Assembly (NCBI GenBank): GCA_019114945.1
Contig: DXEN01000059.1
Span: forward strand, 1-64,000
DNA: 64,000 bases
DNA from: Candidatus Parabacteroides intestinigallinarum
GTDB lineage: Bacteria; Bacteroidota; Bacteroidia; Bacteroidales; Tannerellaceae
Direction of reading: 5' to 3'
Numbering within the stretch: position 1 is the stretch's first letter; every line of letters starts with the position of its first letter. The notes under the pieces were generated by a model. The model had not been told where the DNA came from. It did no database searches and was given only the letters and a program-made list of their open reading frames with translations. Below, piece by piece: positions 59,217-64,000 of the stretch. The position numbers and the translations under genes are program-made.

Positions 59217-59645
59217 TTACCTCACGGGGATTTTCTGGATACGGCGTGCGTGGCGGCCGCCCTCGAAGGGGGTATCCAGGAAGACCTCGATGATTTTCCG
59301 CGTGTCCTCCAGGCTGATGAACCGGCCCGGTACGACGACTACGTTCGCGTCGTTGTGGGCGCGCGCCAGCTGGGCGATGTCCGACCGCCAGCAGAGGGCG
59401 GCGCGTACGCCCTGGTGCTTGTTCAGGGTCATGCCGATACCATTGCCGGTGCCGCAGATCGCGATGCCCGGATAGACCTCGCCGCGCTCGATGGCTTCCG
59501 CCATGGGGTGGGCGTAGTCCGGATAGTCGCAACTGTCCGACGAGTAGGTCCCGAAATCCTTGTACGACAGCCCTCGCGCGTCGAGGAGGGTCTTGATGTA
59601 TTCTTTCAGCTCATAGCCCGCGTGATCGCTACACAATCCTATCAT
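59217..59645 (-). CDS. rpiB: Ribose 5-phosphate isomerase B
   Basis: A 142-residue RpiB, interconverting ribose and ribulose 5-phosphate. GLCSDHAGYELKEYI at the start, AIERGEVYPGIAICGTGNGIGM (shown in part) with the catalytic Cys and the GTGNG loop, and VVVPGRFISLEDT match the family. It starts 8 bp after the transketolase stop, forming a pentose-phosphate unit. Confidence 0.96.
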   Translation of the reverse strand: MIGLCSDHAGYELKEYIKTLLDARGLSYKDFGTYSSDSCDYPDYAHPMAEAIERGEVYPGIAICGTGNGIGMTLNKHQGVRAALCWRSDIAQLARAHNDANVVVVPGRFISLEDTRKIIEVFLDTPFEGGRHARRIQKIPVR

Positions 59646-59653
59646 ATTCCTTG

Positions 59654-61684
59654 TTATGCTAACAGTTCCTTAACTTGGTTGTATACATTCTGGGCGGTGA
59701 AGCCTAACTTCTCGTCCAATACCTTATACGGCGCGGAGAAACCGAACGATTCCAATCCCCACACCTTGCCGTCCGGGCCGACCAGGCCTTCGAGGTTGAC
59801 GGGCAATCCGGCGGTCAGGCCGAATTTCTTCGTTCCAGCCGGCAGGACGCTCTCTTGGTATTCCTTGCTTTGCGAGCGGAACAGCCCCTCGGAAGGAACC
59901 GATACGATGCGTACCTTGATGCCGTCCGCGCGAAGCAACGCCGCGCCATCCACCAGCGTGGAGACCTCCGAGCCGGAGGCGAGCAGGATGACATCCGCGT
60001 CGGCGTCCTCGTTGACGATATACGCTCCCTTTTCCGTCGGCAAGGCCTCTTGGTAGCGGTTTTCGCGCGCCGGCAGTTCCGTGATGTTTTGCCGCGAGAG
60101 GATTAGCGCCGTCGGGGTGTCGTTGTTCTCCATCGCCAGCTTCCAGGAAACGGTCGTCTCCGCCGAGTCGGCCGGGCGAAGGACGAGCATCGAGGCGCGT
60201 CCCTGATGATTCTTCATCTTTTCCAGTAAGCGGACTTGCGCCTCTTGCTCCACCGGCTCGTGGGTCGGGCCGTCCTCGCCGACGCGGAAGGCGTCGTGCG
60301 TCCAGATGAATTTCACGGGTTGCCGCATCAACGCCGCCATGCGCAGGGCGGGTTTCATATAGTCGGAGAAGACGAAGAAGGTGCCGCAGGCCGCGATGAC
60401 GCCGCCGTGCAGCGACATGCCGATGCAGACGCAAGCCATCGTGAGCTCCGCCACGCCCGCCTGGAAGAAGGCGCCGCTGAAGTCGCCCCGCGTGAAGGCG
60501 TGTGTCTTTTTCAGGAAACCGTCCGTCTTGTCGGAGTTCGACAAGTCGGCCGAGGCCACGATCATATTCTCGACACGCGTAGCCAGGACGCCCAGCACCG
60601 TGGCGGAAGCCCCGCGCGTCGCTTGGTTCGCTTTCTGCTCGATGCCCGCCCAGTCGATATCGGGCAGCTGGCCGGAGAACCACCGCTCCAGCTTCTCGGC
60701 CTTTTCGGGATAGGCTTTCGCCCACGCCTCCTTGGCGGCGTAGCGACCGGCCATGATAATCGACAGTTCTTTCCGCCGGCGGGCGTAAAGCTCGGCTACC
60801 TCGGGGAAGATCGTGAACGGATGCTCGGGGTCGCCGCCCAGGTTCTTGATGGTCTCGGCGATGGACGCGCCGGCGTTCGACAGCGGTTGTCCGTGGGTGG
60901 ACACCTTGTTCTCGTAGCTGCTTCCGTCGGCTCCCCGCGCTCCCTTGCCCATCAGGGTGTGGCCGATAATCAGTGTGGGGCGTCGCGTCTCGGCTTTCGC
61001 CTCGCGGAGGGCGTCGCGGATTTCCTCTACGTCGTTGCCGTCGATTTCGATCACTTTCCAGCCCCAGGCGATGTATTTCATCGCGATATCCTCGTCGTCA
61101 ACTTCCTCTACGGTGGTGGAGAGCTGCACGTTGTTCGCGTCGTAGAACATCACCAGGTTGTCCAATCCCAGCGTCCCGGCTACGCGGCCGGCGCCTTGCG
61201 AGATTTCCTCCTGGATGCCGCCGTCGGAGATGTAGGCGTAGATGGTCTGGCCCATCACCTCTTCTCCCAAGCGGGCTTGCAGGAACTTGGCGGCTATCGC
61301 GGCGCCCACGGCGTAGGTGTGTCCCTGTCCTAATGGGCCGGAGGTGTTCTCGATGCCCCGCTCCACGTTCACCTCGGGATGGCCCGGCGTGGGGCTGCCC
61401 CATTGGCGGAAGGCTTGCAGTTCCTCCATCGTGAATTTGCCGCTCAGCGCCAGCACGGCGTAGAGCATGGGCGACATGTGTCCGGGGTCGAGGAAGAAGC
61501 GGTCGCGCCCTTCCCAGCGCGGGTTCTCGGGGTCGTATATCAGGAACTCGGAGAACAGCACGTTCACGAAGTCGGCGCCGCCCATGGCGCCACCCGGGTG
61601 GCCGGATTTCGCCTTCTCCACCATCGACGCGGCCAATACGCGGATGTTGTCGGCCGCCTTGTTCATAAGTTGAGTATCGTTCAT
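59654..61684 (-). CDS. tkt: Transketolase
   Basis: A 676-residue thiamine-diphosphate enzyme of the non-oxidative pentose phosphate pathway. SGHPGGAMGGADFVNVLF and LGQGHTYAVGAAIAAKF are N-terminal TPP and substrate contacts. DANNVQLSTTVEEVDDED precedes the metal site, and FIWTHDAFRVGEDGPTHEP with LASGSEVSTLVDG are in the pyrimidine and C-terminal domains. A near-consensus -7 box, TATTTTCG on the minus strand, is at 61718-61725. It is followed by rpiB. Confidence 0.97.
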   Translation of the reverse strand: MNDTQLMNKAADNIRVLAASMVEKAKSGHPGGAMGGADFVNVLFSEFLIYDPENPRWEGRDRFFLDPGHMSPMLYAVLALSGKFTMEELQAFRQWGSPTPGHPEVNVERGIENTSGPLGQGHTYAVGAAIAAKFLQARLGEEVMGQTIYAYISDGGIQEEISQGAGRVAGTLGLDNLVMFYDANNVQLSTTVEEVDDEDIAMKYIAWGWKVIEIDGNDVEEIRDALREAKAETRRPTLIIGHTLMGKGARGADGSSYENKVSTHGQPLSNAGASIAETIKNLGGDPEHPFTIFPEVAELYARRRKELSIIMAGRYAAKEAWAKAYPEKAEKLERWFSGQLPDIDWAGIEQKANQATRGASATVLGVLATRVENMIVASADLSNSDKTDGFLKKTHAFTRGDFSGAFFQAGVAELTMACVCIGMSLHGGVIAACGTFFVFSDYMKPALRMAALMRQPVKFIWTHDAFRVGEDGPTHEPVEQEAQVRLLEKMKNHQGRASMLVLRPADSAETTVSWKLAMENNDTPTALILSRQNITELPARENRYQEALPTEKGAYIVNEDADADVILLASGSEVSTLVDGAALLRADGIKVRIVSVPSEGLFRSQSKEYQESVLPAGTKKFGLTAGLPVNLEGLVGPDGKVWGLESFGFSAPYKVLDEKLGFTAQNVYNQVKELLA

Positions 61685-62111
61685 TGTTATAATTTGATGA
61701 GTTTATGGTTCTGTTCGCGAAAATACATAAAAATCCCCGAAAGGCAGTCTTTATCCGCTGGAAAGAATGGGGCGTTTTTCAAAGAGTTTTTACAAAAGGA
61801 TAGCGAAACGCATGTTTTTGTAGCAGAATTTAGCTGGAAAGTCTAAAATCTACCATTTGGATGTTTTCAGCGTCTGGAACGAGCAAAATGATAGATTTTG
61901 GGGTTTCCAGCGTCTGGAAGGCCTAAAATCTTGGATTTTGAGGTTTCTCGGAGCGAGAATGTCCAAAATCTTGGATTTTGACGTTTCCAGTGGTTGGAAA
62001 GCCTAAAATCTTGGATTTTGACGTTTCCTGTGACTGGAAAGTCTAAAATCTTGGATTTTGACGTTTCCAGCCACAAGAATGTCTCCAATCATAGATTTTG
62101 GGGTTTCTCGC
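61685..62111 (-). other. 427-bp intergenic region: 40-bp repeat array
   Basis: No gene is evident. The tkt promoter is at the left; the rest is seven copies of a 40-bp repeat that run up to the galK stop. Confidence 0.85.
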
Positions 62112-62116
62112 TTAGC
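61837..62116. repeat. Seven tandem 40-bp repeats
   Basis: Units start at 61837, 61877, 61917, 61957, 61997, 62037 and 62077, a strict 40-bp period; the last runs over the galK stop codon. The core is AAAATCTTGGATTTTG, itself a palindrome (AAAATC-TTG-GATTTT), followed by GTTTCCAG and, after 4-6 variable bases, TGGAAA, a second small hairpin. The outermost units diverge most (A has ATCTACCATTTGG; B and G have ATAGATTTTGG), the central ones least. No unrelated spacers are present. Confidence 0.9.
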
Positions 62117-63260
62117 GAAGCTTCCGCGCCCCGTCGCTGATGACCACGTCGTACACCTTGGGCTCGCGGCCGAACTTCTCCTTGTAGGCGGAGGTGGCTT
62201 TCGCTATAAAGCCGTCGTAGAGCTCCTCCTTCACGAGGTTGATGGTGCAACCGCCGAAGCCGCCGCCCATCACGCGCGAGCCGGTCACGCCGCATGCCTT
62301 GGCGATGTCGTTCAGGAAATCCAGTTCCTCGCAGCTCACCTCGTAGAGGCGGCTCATGCCGTGGTGCGTCTCGTACATCTTTTGGCCAACGGTCTCGTAG
62401 TCGCCCCGTTCCAACGCGTCGCACACGTCGAGCACCCGCTGGATTTCCTCGATGACGTATTCAGCCCGCATGTAGTCCTCTGCGCTGACTTTCTCTTTGA
62501 CTTCGTCTAACATCTCCTTCGTCGCGTCGCGCAGGAACTCGACCTCCGGATGACGCTCGCGGATGGCCGCCACGACATGCTCGCACGACTGGCGGCGCTT
62601 GTTGTAGGCGGAGGAGGCCAGCTCGTGCTTCACCACGGAGTCCAGCAATACCAGTTTGTAGCCTACCGGGTTGAAGGGGTAGTATTTGTACTCCAGCGAG
62701 CGGCAATCGAGGCGGATCAGGCTGCCCGCCTTCCCGAAGATGGAGGCGAATTGGTCCATGATACCGCAGTTCACGCCGATATAATTGTGCTCGGTGGCCT
62801 GCCCGATTTTCGCCAGCTCGAACTTGTCGATACCGAGGTCGAACAGCTCGTTCAAGGCGAACGCGTAGGTGCTCTCCAGCGCGGCGGAGGAGGACATGCC
62901 CGCCCCGAGGGGCACGTCGCCCGCGAATACGGTGTCGAAGCCGCGCGGCTCGCCGCCGCGCTTGCTTATCTCGCGGCATACGCCGAAGATGTAGCGCGCC
63001 CAGCTGGCCGCGGGGGCTTCCTCCTCGGTCAGCCCGAACTCGGCGTAATCGTCGAGGTCGAGCGCGAAGGCGCGTACCTTGTCCGTCCCGTTGGGCTTGA
63101 TTTCCGCGATCATGCCCTTGTCCACGGCGCCGGGGAAGACGAAGCCGCCGTTGTAGTCCGTGTGCTCGCCAATCAGGTTGATACGGCCGGGCGAGGTGTA
63201 AAAGACGCCCTCGCTATGAAACAACTCGTTGAATTTCTCTTTGATTTTCTCTTTCATCAT
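62112..63260 (-). CDS. galK: Galactokinase
   Basis: A 382-residue GHMP kinase phosphorylating galactose for the Leloir pathway. PGRINLIGEHTDYNGGFVFP is the galactokinase signature, GAGMSSSAALESTYAFAL the GHMP ATP loop, and GGGFGGCTINLV the third motif. The catalytic Asp is in YIGVNCGIMDQFASIF. Either of two adjacent ATGs (MMKEK) may start it. A longer in-frame start runs into the large inverted repeat upstream and is rejected. It is downstream of a sugar transporter on the same strand. Confidence 0.96.
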   Translation of the reverse strand: MMKEKIKEKFNELFHSEGVFYTSPGRINLIGEHTDYNGGFVFPGAVDKGMIAEIKPNGTDKVRAFALDLDDYAEFGLTEEEAPAASWARYIFGVCREISKRGGEPRGFDTVFAGDVPLGAGMSSSAALESTYAFALNELFDLGIDKFELAKIGQATEHNYIGVNCGIMDQFASIFGKAGSLIRLDCRSLEYKYYPFNPVGYKLVLLDSVVKHELASSAYNKRRQSCEHVVAAIRERHPEVEFLRDATKEMLDEVKEKVSAEDYMRAEYVIEEIQRVLDVCDALERGDYETVGQKMYETHHGMSRLYEVSCEELDFLNDIAKACGVTGSRVMGGGFGGCTINLVKEELYDGFIAKATSAYKEKFGREPKVYDVVISDGARKLR

Positions 63261-63286
63261 ATCTTTGTCGTTTAGGGTGATTATAT

Positions 63287-63390
63287 GGCACGCTGATAAC
63301 ACGGATTAAGCAGATTTACGCAGACTTATTTTATTATAAATCAATAAAAGAATCTGTGTTTATCTGCTTAATCCGTGTTATCAGCGTGCC
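63287..63390. repeat. 38-bp inverted repeat between the transporter and galK
   Basis: Arms 63287-63324 and 63353-63390 begin GGCACGCTGATAACACGG and are identical over the first 30 or so bases, with a 28-nt loop. TTTTT follows on the plus side. The sequence type, with CTGATAACACGGATTAAG, recurs in Bacteroidales genomes as I recall, so it may be a dispersed element, or an intra-operon stem-loop limiting galK transcription. Confidence 0.75.
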
Positions 63391-63432
63391 TTTTTCGAAA
63401 TTAGACACACTTCTCTCATTAAAAGATTCTCA

Positions 63433-64000
63433 TCAGTCTACCGGGATGTCCTTGTTGACGTTCTTGCTGCCGGCGATCGCGTAGTAGAACAAATACGCGA
63501 AGCTGATGGCCGGTACCCAGTAAGAGGTCATGAACGACGTAGCGTCGGCGATCGCGTTCTGGATCTGCGGGAAGATACCGCCACCGCAAACCATCATCAT
63601 GAAGATACCGGAAGCCGCGGCTACGTATTTACCCAAGCCCTCGACAGCCAGGTTGAAGATGCCGCCCCACATCACGGACGTGCACAGACCGCACAATACC
63701 AGGTACAGCGCGTTGATAGGTACTTCCACCATGCCGAACGACAAGGCGCCCGTCGCGCTGGTCTCTAACACCGGCATCGATACCGTAGAGGTAATCGGGG
63801 AGAAGATGGCGAGCAATACCAGGCAGAAGCCGATGGCGGAAGCGCCGGACAGCATCGCCTTGCTGGATACCTTCGAACCGATGGTGGCGCCGATGAAACG
63901 GCCGATAAGCATCAGGAACCAATACGTGCCGCCTACGAAACCGGCCGTCGCCGCGCTCAGCCCGACCTCGGGGTCGGAGAGGAACAGGATCATCGTGCCC
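63433..64000 (-). CDS. Sugar MFS transporter, C-terminal part (runs off the right edge)
   Basis: The visible 188 residues are the last half of a FucP/GluP-type major facilitator symporter. Six hydrophobic segments are seen, with SAATAGFVGGTYWFLMLIGR, LYLVLCGLCTSVMWGGIFNL, ASGIFMMMVCGGGIFPQIQ and YWVPAISFAYLFYYAI. The coupling to galK suggests galactose or glucose as substrate. The start lies beyond the window. Confidence 0.9.
   Translation of the reverse strand, partial: GTMILFLSDPEVGLSAATAGFVGGTYWFLMLIGRFIGATIGSKVSSKAMLSGASAIGFCLVLLAIFSPITSTVSMPVLETSATGALSFGMVEVPINALYLVLCGLCTSVMWGGIFNLAVEGLGKYVAAASGIFMMMVCGGGIFPQIQNAIADATSFMTSYWVPAISFAYLFYYAIAGSKNVNKDIPVD

Overview
The window is chromosomal DNA of a Bacteroidales bacterium, most like Parabacteroides or a close Tannerellaceae relative (genus by inference). 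Several things point there. There is a SusC/RagA transporter. Many genes carry the Bacteroidota -7 promoter box TAnnTTTG just upstream, and AGGAGG ribosome-binding sites are rare. Family-level markers are DUF4295 next to rpmB-rpmG, DUF4835/PorD between coaBC and recN, a six-bladed-propeller lipoprotein, and an anSME-type radical SAM enzyme. No phage, IS element, CRISPR array or rRNA was seen. Two tRNAs are present, Pro-CGG and Ser-GCU.

Layout: 1-1400 SusC-like transporter, running off the left edge; 1.6-5.1 kb tRNA-Pro, mdh, dnaG; 5.2-8.5 kb AsmA-like protein; 8.5-14.3 kb radical SAM maturase with TldD and TldE, an amidase and a DEDDh exonuclease; 14.4-16.9 kb two-component system with a PepSY-like periplasmic protein; 17-19.2 kb lptF/G and tgt; 19.3-21.8 kb a fused polyferredoxin and a Tat-exported DUF362 protein; 22.0-29.8 kb an eight-gene eukaryote-like phosphosignalling locus; 29.8-31.2 kb cysE and a thioredoxin lipoprotein; 31.6-32.2 kb rpmB-rpmG-DUF4295; 32.4-41.8 kb dnaN, exonuclease, coaBC, DUF4835, recN, rlmB, ridA and a class A PBP; 42.0-45.6 kb tRNA-Ser, mltG, iorAB; 45.8-50.4 kb tlpA-like, EFR1-like, fabG-like, glpK and a cation efflux protein; 50.6-54.1 kb an accessory stretch (cupin, hydrolase remnant, HAD phosphatase, 41-bp repeat array, MNT-HEPN pair, PIN toxin pair); 54.2-57.7 kb GH76, an EEP-family protein and a propeller lipoprotein; 57.7-59.0 kb slipin with a GntR regulator; 59.2-64 kb rpiB, tkt, a 40-bp repeat array, galK and a sugar MFS transporter, running off the right edge.

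The best candidate for an undescribed system is 22.0-29.8 kb. All eight genes lie on one strand: a LytTR regulator, a membrane FHA/zinc-ribbon protein, an 85-residue acidic protein with no Lys or Arg, a zinc-ribbon/FHA protein, a PP2C phosphatase, a transmembrane Ser/Thr kinase, a probable periplasmic/outer-membrane protein, and an FN3-kelch lipoprotein. Together they look like a complete writer-reader-eraser phospho-relay with its own envelope components. Unlike kinase/phosphatase/FHA sets of type VI secretion loci, no secretion genes are present.

The second theme is intergenic arrays of small hairpins. There is a 40-bp period after galK, a 41-bp period before the MNT-HEPN operon, and a row of five TTCG-centred hairpins before rpmB. 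The 40- and 41-bp units differ in sequence but each seems to carry two small hairpins.
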